From contig NZ_VLNT01000001.1 of NCBI RefSeq assembly GCF_007421815.1, positions 474,464 through 538,463 on the forward strand: DNA of 64,000 nt, written 5' to 3'. Every line of letters begins with the position of its first letter. Within the stretch, counting starts at the first letter, position 1. Of the stretch, positions 34,711-46,822 are shown piece after piece. The position numbers and the translations under genes were made by a program. This DNA comes from Aeromicrobium piscarium (lineage in GTDB: Bacteria > Actinomycetota > Actinomycetes > Propionibacteriales > Nocardioidaceae). The notes under the pieces are model-generated. The model had not been told where the DNA came from and did no database searches. It saw nothing but the letters and a program-made list of their open reading frames with translations.

Positions 34711-35004
34711 GTGTCGGTCACCATCAAGCCGCTCGAGGACCGCGTCGTCGTCAAGGCGCTCGAAGCCGAGCAGACCACCGCGTCCGGTCTCGTGATTCCG
34801 GACACCGCCAAGGAGAAGCCCCAGGAGGGCGAGGTCGTGGCCGTGGGCCCCGGCCGCGTCAGCGACAACGGCGAGCGCGTCCCGGTCGATGTCGCCACCG
34901 GCGACAAGGTCATCTTCAGCAAGTACGGCGGCACCGAGGTCAAGTACGACGGACAGGATTACCTCATCCTCTCCGCCCGCGACATCCTCGCTGTCGTCTC
35001 CTGA
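34711..35004 (+). CDS. groES: Co-chaperonin GroES
   Basis: A 97-residue co-chaperonin of standard length: [19 protein letters not shown], the mobile loop [41 protein letters not shown] and [10 protein letters not shown]. It caps the GroEL cavity. The start is GTG with AAAGGGGAGG upstream. It lies under two CIRCE operators and leads into groEL. Confidence 0.98.
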   Translation: MSVTIKPLEDRVVVKALEAEQTTASGLVIPDTAKEKPQEGEVVAVGPGRVSDNGERVPVDVATGDKVIFSKYGGTEVKYDGQDYLILSARDILAVVS

Positions 35005-35072
35005 TCCAGTGCTCCGGCGTCGTCCCTCGGGGCGGCGCCGGAGCCGCATTCGCCCCCTGAATCCTTCAGTAG

Positions 35073-36692
<1,620 letters not shown>

Positions 36693-36711
36693 TCGTCGCC
36701 AACTGGCACGT

Positions 36712-36743
36712 ACAGGGCCCGGAGCTTCGGCTCCGGGCCCTGT
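36712..36743 (+). terminator. groESL terminator
   Basis: Perfect 14-bp stem ACAGGGCCCGGAGC closed by the stable tetraloop TTCG, 20 bp after the groEL stop. Confidence 0.9.
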
Positions 36744-36774
36744 CGCGTTCCGGCCCTTCGTCTCCCTCGGGGGG

Positions 36775-36891
36775 GGGCGGTGAGCTTCGCACGTCTCGTC
36801 CGGGTGGGCGGTGGGTTACGCACCTCTCGCCGCCTCGGAGAGGTGTCTATCTCACCGCGCTCGGCGTTGAGGGGTGTCTATCTCACCGCCC
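36775..36891. repeat. GGCGGT intergenic repeat, cluster 6
   Basis: Two direct copies (GGGGCGGTGAGCTTCGCACG at 36775; GGGCGGTGGGTTACGCACC at 36806) and two inverted copies (GGTGTCTATCTCACCGC at 36842 and 36873). The variable part is (C/A)NNNRCACCTCTC. This cluster makes up most of the 321-bp gap between groEL and the first diiron gene; the rest is terminator and operator. Confidence 0.75.
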
Positions 36892-36973
36892 ACCCGTCGC
36901 GTGCTCGGCCGCTTGCCGAGGCGCCCCGCCCGCGGAGGGTGACGGCACTCACGGATGACGACTGCCATTTTCG

Positions 36974-36996
36974 ATGTTACATTGGCAGTGTCACAT
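36974..36996 (+). promoter_or_regulatory. Operator A1: ATGTTACAT, 5 nt, GTGTCACAT
   Basis: A near-palindrome 17 bp upstream of the first diiron oxygenase start. It has the same layout as 37958-37980 and 52610-52632, which points to one common regulator. Confidence 0.75.
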
Positions 36997-37013
36997 CGAG
37001 AGGATGATGCGCG

Positions 37014-37922
37014 ATGACCGCAACGGCAGTGGATTTCCGCCAGCAGATCGACCCGGACGGCACGCTCGAGCGCTTGCTCGAGTCCTCGGCCAAGCTGTCC
37101 TATGACCCGGACCAGGAGGTCGACTGGCAGGCCCCGCTCGACCCGGCCAAGTACGGGCTCAATCCCGAGTGGTCGACCCTCTACGGCACGCGTCTGTGGA
37201 GTGAGATGAGCGAGGAGCAGCGCATCGCGCTGACCCGCCACGAGGTCGGCTCGATCATGAGCACCGGCATCTGGTTCGAGATGATCCTGCAGCAGATGAT
37301 CCTGCGCGACCAGTACTGCGGTGTCTACGCGGGCTCGGAGTTCCAGTTCGCGCTCACCGAGATCGCCGACGAGTGCCGTCACTCGCTCATGTTCGCCAAG
37401 ACCTGTACCAAGATGGGTGTCCCGCACTACAAGCCGAAGCGCTACGTGCAGGAGCTCGCGCGCGGACTCAAGACCGTCGCCGGCGGCGAGGTCGCCTATG
37501 GGGCGATCCTGGTGGCCGAGGAGATCCTCGATGTCATGCAGCGCGACTGGCTGCGCGGCGACAATGTGCTCGACGAGGTCCGCACCACGAGCAAGATCCA
37601 CGTGGTCGAGGAGGCGCGGCACATGAAGTTCGCGCGGCACGAGATCCGTGAGCACCTGGCCGGTGCGAGCCCGATGCGTCGCAAGGCCAGCGCGGCGGTC
37701 ATCGCCGGCGGGGCGAAGTTCGTCGTCGAGTCGATGGTCAGCGACCAGGTGTACGCGAATGTCGGCCTGGATCGCAAGCGTGCCGTGGCCGAGGCGAAGG
37801 CCAATATGCACCACCAGAACCTCATGCGGATGAGCTGCGTGCACCTCATGGACTTCTTGTCCGAGGCGGGCTTGCTGACCCCCTATGCGATGCGGCTGTA
37901 CCGCAGCGTCCACATGCTCTGA
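37014..37922 (+). CDS. AurF-type diiron oxygenase, copy 1
   Basis: A 302-residue ferritin-like diiron protein of the AurF (p-aminobenzoate N-oxygenase) family. Candidate iron ligands are in LTRHEVGSIM, EIADECRHSLMF, VAEEILDVMQRDWLRG and HVVEEARHMKFARHEI. It is a close tandem paralogue of the next gene. In M. tuberculosis an AurF-like gene (Rv0885) stands directly before fprB, and here a flavoprotein of that type also follows. A hydroxylation or N-oxygenation of unknown substrate, with electrons from the neighbouring reductase, is likely. Confidence 0.9.
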   Translation: MTATAVDFRQQIDPDGTLERLLESSAKLSYDPDQEVDWQAPLDPAKYGLNPEWSTLYGTRLWSEMSEEQRIALTRHEVGSIMSTGIWFEMILQQMILRDQYCGVYAGSEFQFALTEIADECRHSLMFAKTCTKMGVPHYKPKRYVQELARGLKTVAGGEVAYGAILVAEEILDVMQRDWLRGDNVLDEVRTTSKIHVVEEARHMKFARHEIREHLAGASPMRRKASAAVIAGGAKFVVESMVSDQVYANVGLDRKRAVAEAKANMHHQNLMRMSCVHLMDFLSEAGLLTPYAMRLYRSVHML

Positions 37923-37957
37923 CCGTGACGAGCGGCACGTGACACCCACCACACTGC

Positions 37958-37980
37958 ATGTTACATTGTCGGTGTCATAT
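37958..37980 (+). promoter_or_regulatory. Operator A2: ATGTTACAT, 5 nt, GTGTCATAT
   Basis: Repeated regulatory site 20 bp before the second diiron oxygenase gene; the duplication of the gene evidently included its operator. Confidence 0.75.
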
Positions 37981-38000
37981 TGCTGCGAGGGAGGCACACC

Positions 38001-38906
38001 ATGACCATCGCTCCGGAGAATTTCCGTGCCACGCTCAACGACACCGAGCTGGAGCGCCTGCTCGAGTCGTCCGAGCAGCTGTCGTACCAGCCCGATGACG
38101 AGATCGACTGGGACGCTCCGCTCGACCCGACCAAGTACGGGCTGAACCCCGAGTGGTCCACGCTCTACGGCACGCGTCTGTGGAGTGAGATGAGTGAGGA
38201 GCAGCGCATCGCGCTGACCCGCCACGAGGTCGCGTCGATCATGAGCACCGGCATCTGGTTCGAGACGCTCCTGCAGCACCTCATCCTGCGCAGCCAGTAC
38301 TCCGCCCCCTACGGTGGCTCGGAGTTCCGCTGGGCGCTCACCGAGATCGCGGACGAGTGCCGTCACTCATTGATGTTCTCCAAGACCTGCGCCAAGCTCG
38401 ATGCCTCGGACTACCGTCCGCAGCGATACGTCCACGAGCTCGCTCGACTGCTCAAGAACGTTGCCAATGGCGAGATCTCGTACGGCTGCATCCTGGTGGC
38501 CGAGGAGATCCTCGATGTCATGCAGCGCGACTGGCTGCGCGGTGAGGACGTGCTCGACGAGGTCCGCACCACGAGCAAGATCCACGTGGTCGAGGAGGCG
38601 CGCCATATGAAGTTCGCGCGCATGGAGATTGTGGACTACCTCAAGGGCGTCTCGCCTACCCGCCGCCGGGTCAGCGCTTATGTCATCGCCGCCGCGGCGA
38701 CCTTCATCGTGCGCGAGATGGTCAGCAAGGACGTCTACGCCAATGTCGGCCTGCCGCGCGAGCGGGCGATCGCCGAGGCCAAGGCCAACACCCATCATCA
38801 CAACCTCATGCGGATGAGCTGCGTGCACCTCATGGACTTCCTGTCCGAGGCCGGTCTGCTGACCCCCGCGGCGATGCGGATGTACCGCAGCGTCCACATG
38901 CTCTGA
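38001..38906 (+). CDS. AurF-type diiron oxygenase, copy 2
   Basis: A 301-residue protein, strongly similar to the preceding one along its whole length (shared LDPxKYGLNPEWSTLYGTRLW, DECRHSLMF, AEEILDVMQRDWLRG, HVVEEARHMKFAR, and SEAGLLTPxAMRxYRSVHML at the C-terminus). The same iron ligands are kept, so both copies look active. The start is ATG 38001 with GAGGGAGG upstream. The ferredoxin-flavoprotein gene follows 18 bp later. Confidence 0.9.
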   Translation: MTIAPENFRATLNDTELERLLESSEQLSYQPDDEIDWDAPLDPTKYGLNPEWSTLYGTRLWSEMSEEQRIALTRHEVASIMSTGIWFETLLQHLILRSQYSAPYGGSEFRWALTEIADECRHSLMFSKTCAKLDASDYRPQRYVHELARLLKNVANGEISYGCILVAEEILDVMQRDWLRGEDVLDEVRTTSKIHVVEEARHMKFARMEIVDYLKGVSPTRRRVSAYVIAAAATFIVREMVSKDVYANVGLPRERAIAEAKANTHHHNLMRMSCVHLMDFLSEAGLLTPAAMRMYRSVHML

Positions 38907-38924
38907 GCCAGGAAGTCCCCTCAC

Positions 38925-40547
38925 ATGGCCTACGCGATCACCCAGAGCTGCTGTAACGACGCCTCCTGTGTGTCGGTGTGCCCGGTGGACTGCATCCATC
39001 CGACACCCGATGAGCCGGACTTCGGCACGACCGACATCCTCTATGTCGACCCCAAGGTCTGCATCGACTGCGGTGCCTGCGCCGACGCCTGCCCGGTGTC
39101 GGCGATCAAGCCGGTCGACGTCCTGCGCGGCGGCGAGGAGGTCTTCGCGCAGCTGAACGCCGAGTTCTACGCCGAACGGCCCACGCGTGTCGCGCCCGCG
39201 ACGCACACGTGGGAGGAGATGGGCGCCGTCGTCGATCGCCCGCTGCGGGTCGCGGTCGTCGGCACCGGGCCCGCCGCCTCCTACGCGGCCCGGCATCTGC
39301 TCCTGTCGACGGACGCGCGCGTGACGATGCTCGACAAGTCGCCGGTCCCCGGCGGACTGGTGCGCGGGGGAGTCGCACCGGATCACGCCGAGACGAAGGC
39401 CTTCGCGAATCTCTTCGACTGGGCGTATCGGCACCCGCGCACCTCGATGTACATGAATGTGGAGGTCGGCGCGGACGTCACCCACGAGGAGTTGTTGCAG
39501 TACCACGACGCCGTCATCTACGGCGTCGGTGCGCGACTGGATCGTGCCCTCGGCGTCCCCGGCGAGGACCTCCCGGGCGTCTTCGGCGCGCCGGATGTCG
39601 TCGGTTGGTACAACGCGGCCATCGACGTCCCCGCCGAGTCGATCCGCCTGGGCGGGGAGCGCATGGTCGTCGTCGGCAACGGCAATGTGGCCCTCGACGT
39701 CGCGCGGATCGTGCTCTCCGAGCCGGCATCGTTGCGGCGCACCGACATGGCCGATCACGCGATCGACGAGGTCGAGCGCTCGGCGATCCGCGAGGTCGTC
39801 CTGCTCGGGCGTCGGGGACCGGAGGTCGCGGCCTTCACCCGCCCGGAGCTGCTGATGATGCCCGAGGGCATCGATGTCGTGGTCGCCCGTGACGAGGCCG
39901 CGGAGGCCGCACTCGACGTCGCGGAGCCGGGGTCCAAGGCAGCGCTCCTCGCTGCTCTCCCGCGGGCGGAGGTGGATCTGACGGTGGCGCCACCGGAGGG
40001 CAAGCGACTGGTCTTCGCCTTCGGGGCGCAGATCGTGTCGGTGGAGGGCGGCGACGCGGTCGAGGCCGTGCAGATCGCCCCGACCGGCCGGCCGGACGAG
40101 GCCGTCAAGGTCCCCGTGGGCACCGTGGTGCGGTCTACCGGGCATCGCGGACGGCCGGTGGCGGGGCTCCCCTTCGACGACGTCACCGCGACGGTTCCCA
40201 ATGTCGACGGCCGGGTCATCGATCCGGCCACCGGAGATCCGATCCCCGGTGCCTATGTCACGGGGTGGATCAAGCGTGGCGCCACCGGCGGTATCGGCAC
40301 CAATCGCACCTGCGCCCACGAGACGGTGTCGACTGTGCTCCAGGACGCGGCCGACGGCGCTCTGCGGATGCCGGGCGGTTCGCGACGCGGATTCGGCAAG
40401 CTCCTGCGGAGACGGGTGCCGTCGCTCGTGAACCGTCGCCGGATGTTCGCCATCGAGAGTGCCGAGCGCGCCCGTGGGGCCTCTGCGGGGCGCCCGCGCG
40501 TCAAGTTCGCGTCCTCGGCCCAGATGCTCGACGCCGCACGTCGCTGA
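38925..40547 (+). CDS. Ferredoxin-NADP reductase, FprB-like with N-terminal ferredoxin domain
   Basis: A 540-residue fusion. Residues 1-70 are a 7Fe/8Fe-type ferredoxin (CCNDASCVSVCPVDCIHP and CIDCGACADACP). From about 105 comes an adrenodoxin-reductase-like FAD/NADP fold: VAVVGTGPAASYAARHLL, DKSPVPGGLVRGGVAPDH, VVVGNGNVALDVARIL-like VVGNGNVALDVARI and GYVTGWIKRG-type AYVTGWIKRGATGGIGTN. It should carry electrons from NADPH to the two diiron oxygenases just upstream, as inferred for the M. tuberculosis fprB neighbourhood. Confidence 0.92.
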   Translation: MAYAITQSCCNDASCVSVCPVDCIHPTPDEPDFGTTDILYVDPKVCIDCGACADACPVSAIKPVDVLRGGEEVFAQLNAEFYAERPTRVAPATHTWEEMGAVVDRPLRVAVVGTGPAASYAARHLLLSTDARVTMLDKSPVPGGLVRGGVAPDHAETKAFANLFDWAYRHPRTSMYMNVEVGADVTHEELLQYHDAVIYGVGARLDRALGVPGEDLPGVFGAPDVVGWYNAAIDVPAESIRLGGERMVVVGNGNVALDVARIVLSEPASLRRTDMADHAIDEVERSAIREVVLLGRRGPEVAAFTRPELLMMPEGIDVVVARDEAAEAALDVAEPGSKAALLAALPRAEVDLTVAPPEGKRLVFAFGAQIVSVEGGDAVEAVQIAPTGRPDEAVKVPVGTVVRSTGHRGRPVAGLPFDDVTATVPNVDGRVIDPATGDPIPGAYVTGWIKRGATGGIGTNRTCAHETVSTVLQDAADGALRMPGGSRRGFGKLLRRRVPSLVNRRRMFAIESAERARGASAGRPRVKFASSAQMLDAARR

Positions 40548-40562
40548 CCGCGGCGGGCGCTC

Positions 40563-41595
40563 TCACTCGCGTCCGCTGGAGATCCACTCCGGCCCGTTGA
40601 AGGTGAGATTGCGGCCGCCGAGCACGGTATCGGAGACGGCGTCGAGAGCACTCAGCTGATCCTGGGTGAGCGAGATGTCCAGGCAGCCGGCGTTCTCCTC
40701 CATGCGCTCGGCACGTCGAGTGCCGGGGATCGGCACGACCGGCAGGTCGAACCGTTCCCCCTGTGCCAGCAACCAGGCCAGCGCCACCTGGGCCGGCGTC
40801 GCACCGAGCTGGTCGGCCACCTCTCGCACCACGTCGACGACGGCCTGGTTGGCCTCGAAGTGCTCATCGAAGCGAGGCTGTCCGGAGCGGGAGCTGCCGG
40901 CGATCGCGTCCGGCGTGAGGGTGCCCGTCAGGAACCCGCGCCCCAGCGGGGAGTACGGGACGAAGCCCGTGCCGAGCTCCCGGGCCGCCGGGACGACGTG
41001 GGCCTCGACATCGCGCGACCAGATGCTCCACTCGCTCTGGACCGCGGCGATGGGATGTACCGCATGGGCGGCCCTGAGCTCCTCGGCCGTCACCTCCGAC
41101 AACCCGAGGTGACGGACCTTGCCGGCCTCGACCAGCTCGGCCATCGCACCGACGGTCTCCTCGATGGGCCGGTCCAGCTCGCGACGGTGCATGTAGTACA
41201 GGTCGATGACATCGACGCCGAGACGCCTCAAGGACGCATCACAGGCCTGGTGCACGTACTCGCGATCACCCCGGGTCGTCTTGTTCGCCCCCGTGCCGAT
41301 GGCGCCGACGATCCCGAACTTGGTCGCGAGCTGCACCTCGTCGCGCCGTGTGCGCAGCACCCGCCCGAACAACTCCTCGTTGGTGCCGGCCGGCCCCTCC
41401 TGGCCGGGGTGCGGCTCGCCGTAGACATCGGCGGTGTCGAGGAAGGTGACCCCCAGGTCGATGACCTCGTGCAGGACGCGTTCGGCCTCCTCTGAACCGA
41501 TGCCACCATAGACGTGGCTGAGGGCCATGCCCTCCGAAACCGAGCCTGCTCACCGTGAGGCCGTCGCTGAGTCGAGTCGTGCCGATCGTGGTCAT
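40563..41595 (-). pseudogene. Aldo/keto reductase with a single-base frameshift near the N-terminus
   Basis: The intact part (40563-41528, 321 codons) is an aldo/keto reductase: FLDTADVYG (Asp/Tyr), LATKFGIVG (Lys), DLYYMHRRELDRP (His), SEWSIWSRDVE, YSPLGRGFLTG and PIPGTRR. The missing start, MTTIGTTRLSDGLTVSRLGF, lies in another frame and ends in the run GGAGGG near 41530-41532; removing one G joins it to GMALSHVYGG and gives a normal 343-residue enzyme. So this is either a recent frameshift or a sequencing error. A good Shine-Dalgarno precedes the upstream ATG at 41595. Confidence 0.8.
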
Positions 41596-41740
41596 CGTGG
41601 GTCTCCTTCGCCGGGGCGCGAACTCTCGTGAGCGACGCGCGTCACCACGAGCCTAGGTTGTGCACGATCCGGCCTCGGCTCTGCGAGGACGCGTCGATCC
41701 CACCGATGCCTTCCATCCGGCTCTGACGACCGGGCACGAC

Positions 41741-42601
41741 CTAGAGAGGCAGCCTCGCGATTCCCTCGAAGAAGCGGACACAGCGCCCGTACAGCAGCAC
41801 CCGCTCACCGTCGAGTCGTATCCGCAGGGTACCTCCGCGCTTGGAGACCTGGCGGGCCACGAGATCGGTCCTGCCCAGCCTCGCTGCCCAGAGGGGAGCG
41901 AGCTGGCAGTGCGCCGATCCCGTCACAGGGTCCTCGGGGACCCCCGCCCGCGCACCGAACCACCGCGACACGAAGTCGTACTCGGTGCCGGTCCCCGGTG
42001 CGGTCACGACGATGCCACGCACCGGCAGGGCCGACAGGACGGCGAGATCCGGTGTGAGGTCGACGACCATCTGCGGATCGTCCACGACGTAGATGAGGTC
42101 CGTGGCGCGGAACGCCTCGGCGACCGGGACTCCGAGCGCCCGCGCCACGGTGGGGTCGACCTCCGTCGACCGAGACTGCTCGGAGGGGAAGTCCATCGTC
42201 TGTACGCCATCGGGCGAGCGCGTGACCGTGAGCCATCCGCTGCGCGTGAAGAACTGCACCGTCTCGGCCTCCGCATGCACATCGTCGAAGAGATACGATG
42301 CCGCCGCCATCGTCGCGTGTCCGCACAGCTCGACTTCGATCGCCGGGGTGAACCATCGCAGGTGATACGTGGGCCGCGCCGGATACTGGACCGGCGGTGC
42401 CGATGGCAGATCCTCGACGAGGAATGCCGTCTCCGACAGGTTGTTCTCGGCCGCGACCCGCTGGAGGAGCTCATCCGCGGGCCAGGCCGGCAAAGGCACC
42501 ACCGCTGCCGGATTGCCTTCGAACAACCCGTCCGCGAACGCGTCGATCTGCACCAGCGGAACCTGCGCGAACGCTTCTTCACGGTGTCCGGTATCGATCA
42601 T
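41741..42601 (-). CDS. PhzF family protein (isomerase-like)
   Basis: A 286-residue diaminopimelate-epimerase-fold protein: VQIDAFADGLFEGNPAAVV, the catalytic Glu in ENNLSETAFL, RWFTPAIEVELCGHATMAAA and EDPVTGSAHC. PhzF enzymes catalyse isomerisations; most homologues have unknown substrates. It diverges from an MFS exporter gene with both promoters at leaderless distance. Confidence 0.92.
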   Translation of the reverse strand: MIDTGHREEAFAQVPLVQIDAFADGLFEGNPAAVVPLPAWPADELLQRVAAENNLSETAFLVEDLPSAPPVQYPARPTYHLRWFTPAIEVELCGHATMAAASYLFDDVHAEAETVQFFTRSGWLTVTRSPDGVQTMDFPSEQSRSTEVDPTVARALGVPVAEAFRATDLIYVVDDPQMVVDLTPDLAVLSALPVRGIVVTAPGTGTEYDFVSRWFGARAGVPEDPVTGSAHCQLAPLWAARLGRTDLVARQVSKRGGTLRIRLDGERVLLYGRCVRFFEGIARLPL

Positions 42602-42607
42602 CCCGCC

Positions 42608-42613
42608 ACGGTA
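42608..42613 (-). promoter_or_regulatory. -10 box TACCGT of the PhzF gene, leaderless start
   Basis: On the minus strand TACCGT ends 6 nt before the ATG at 42601. Confidence 0.55.
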
Positions 42614-42676
42614 GTGGGTGCCGGAACCGTCGGCGGACCGATGCGGGTGCGTGGGCGACCGTACAGCGAGCCGGGG

Positions 42677-42682
42677 TAGCGT
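42677..42682 (+). promoter_or_regulatory. -10 box TAGCGT of the MFS gene, leaderless start
   Basis: TAGCGT ends 7 nt before the GTG at 42690, which decides that start over the ATG at 42618. Confidence 0.6.
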
Positions 42683-42689
42683 CGCCCGG

Positions 42690-45489
<2,800 letters not shown>

Positions 45490-45826
45490 ACTCTCGCCAC
45501 TCAGGCGCTCGCCGCCCGAGGCGGTGGAGGCCTTCGCCCGGACCCCGTTACCTGGGCGACATCACCGAAACGGCAGTGAAATCTACGTGCTCGGTATCAC
45601 GTCATGAAGCGGCGTAAATCCTCCGATTGAAAGACGATCGCGGCGCTTTCATCGCCCGCGATGCCAGGGAAAAAGTCGAACTTCCCCGCCGGATGCGAAA
45701 CCTGCCTGAAAGTTTCCTGAGTTTTTGGCAGTAACGCACCATGACCGCCTCGGTCACCAGGCGCTCCAATGATCACACCTTGCGGCGTAGGTCATATCGA
45801 CCTGGCCCTGATCGAGAGGAGCGTCC
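45490..45826. other. Intergenic region between guaB and the BMP importer
   Basis: 337 bp without a gene. It is less GC-rich than its surroundings in 45570-45730. ATCGCGG and CCGCGAT around 45650 form 7-bp arms of a hairpin, and TTGGCA (45725-45730) could be a -35, but I find no convincing -10, riboswitch fold or operator. The importer start has GAGAGGAG as Shine-Dalgarno. Confidence 0.5.
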
Positions 45827-46822
45827 ATGTTCCGGTGGACCCGAGTGGTGAGTGTGACGGCAGCGGCGGCAGCGATGACTCTCGTCGCAGCGTGCGGGGG
45901 AGAGTCCGGCGGCGGAGACGAGGTGAGTGTCGCCGGGATCTTCTCTGGCCCGACGACCGATGCCGACTACAACGCCCTCGGGCTGAAGGCTCTGGAGGCG
46001 GCTGAGGCCGACGGAGCCCGCACCGGTCACTCCGAGAGCGTTCCCGTCCCCGATATCGAGCGTGTCCTGAACGAGTACGTCGCCGACGGCTTCTCCGTCG
46101 TGTGGACCCACGGATCGCAGTTCTACGACGCGACCGCCAAGATCGCCGAGCAGAACCCCGATGTCACGTTCATCGCGGAGTTCGACGGCGAGCCCGAGAA
46201 CCAGCCCGAGAATGTCTGGGTCATCGACCGCAACTTCCACACCGTCTTCTACCCGATCGGGACCCTCGCCGCGAACCTCTCCTCGAGCGGCCAGGTCGGC
46301 TACCTCGGCGGCCTCTCGCTGCCCTTCTCCTACTCGGAGGTGCACGCCGTCGAGCAGGCCATCGCCGACAGCGGCAAGGACGTCACCCTGAACCCGGTCT
46401 GGTCAGGCGACTTCAACGAGACGGTCAAGGCGCAGCAGCTCACCACGCAGCTGCTGTCCGGCGGTAACGATGTCATCGTCACCTCGCTCAACCTGGGCGT
46501 CGTCGGCGCCTTCAAGGCCGTCACGCAGAAGCCGGCCGGGGAAGCCTGGCTGACGGTCAAGTACACGGACAAGTCCAAGAACGGTCCCGACCACTACGCG
46601 GCCACCGTCCTCTACGACTTCGAGCAGCCGCTGACCGAGATCCTCGAGTCGATCGAGTCCGGCGAGCGGTCCGGCTACTACCAGATGGGCTTCGGCAAGG
46701 GCGCGAGCGTCGAGGTCAGCGACGCGGTTCCCGCCGAGGTGCGGACCGCCGTCGAGGAGGCCGTCGAGGGCATCAAGGACGGATCGATCACCGTCGAGCT
46801 CGACCAGACGGAGCCCAAATGA
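45827..46822 (+). CDS. BMP family ABC transporter substrate-binding lipoprotein
   Basis: A 331-residue lipoprotein: signal peptide with lipobox VAAC (Cys about 23), then a BMP/Med-type binding fold (VAGIFSGPTTDADYNALGLKAL; FSVVWTHGSQFYDAT; VGYLGGLSLPF). BMP proteins with RbsA-like ATPases import nucleosides in several bacteria. Its place between guaB and guaB3 supports a purine nucleoside or base as substrate, but this is inference. It overlaps the ATPase gene by ATGA. Confidence 0.9.
   Translation: MFRWTRVVSVTAAAAAMTLVAACGGESGGGDEVSVAGIFSGPTTDADYNALGLKALEAAEADGARTGHSESVPVPDIERVLNEYVADGFSVVWTHGSQFYDATAKIAEQNPDVTFIAEFDGEPENQPENVWVIDRNFHTVFYPIGTLAANLSSSGQVGYLGGLSLPFSYSEVHAVEQAIADSGKDVTLNPVWSGDFNETVKAQQLTTQLLSGGNDVIVTSLNLGVVGAFKAVTQKPAGEAWLTVKYTDKSKNGPDHYAATVLYDFEQPLTEILESIESGERSGYYQMGFGKGASVEVSDAVPAEVRTAVEEAVEGIKDGSITVELDQTEPK

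Noticed and set aside
45490..45826. Possible purine riboswitch in the gap before the BMP importer
   Set aside because: I could not draw the three-way junction or find the conserved loop sequences of known purine riboswitches; only a short hairpin is present.
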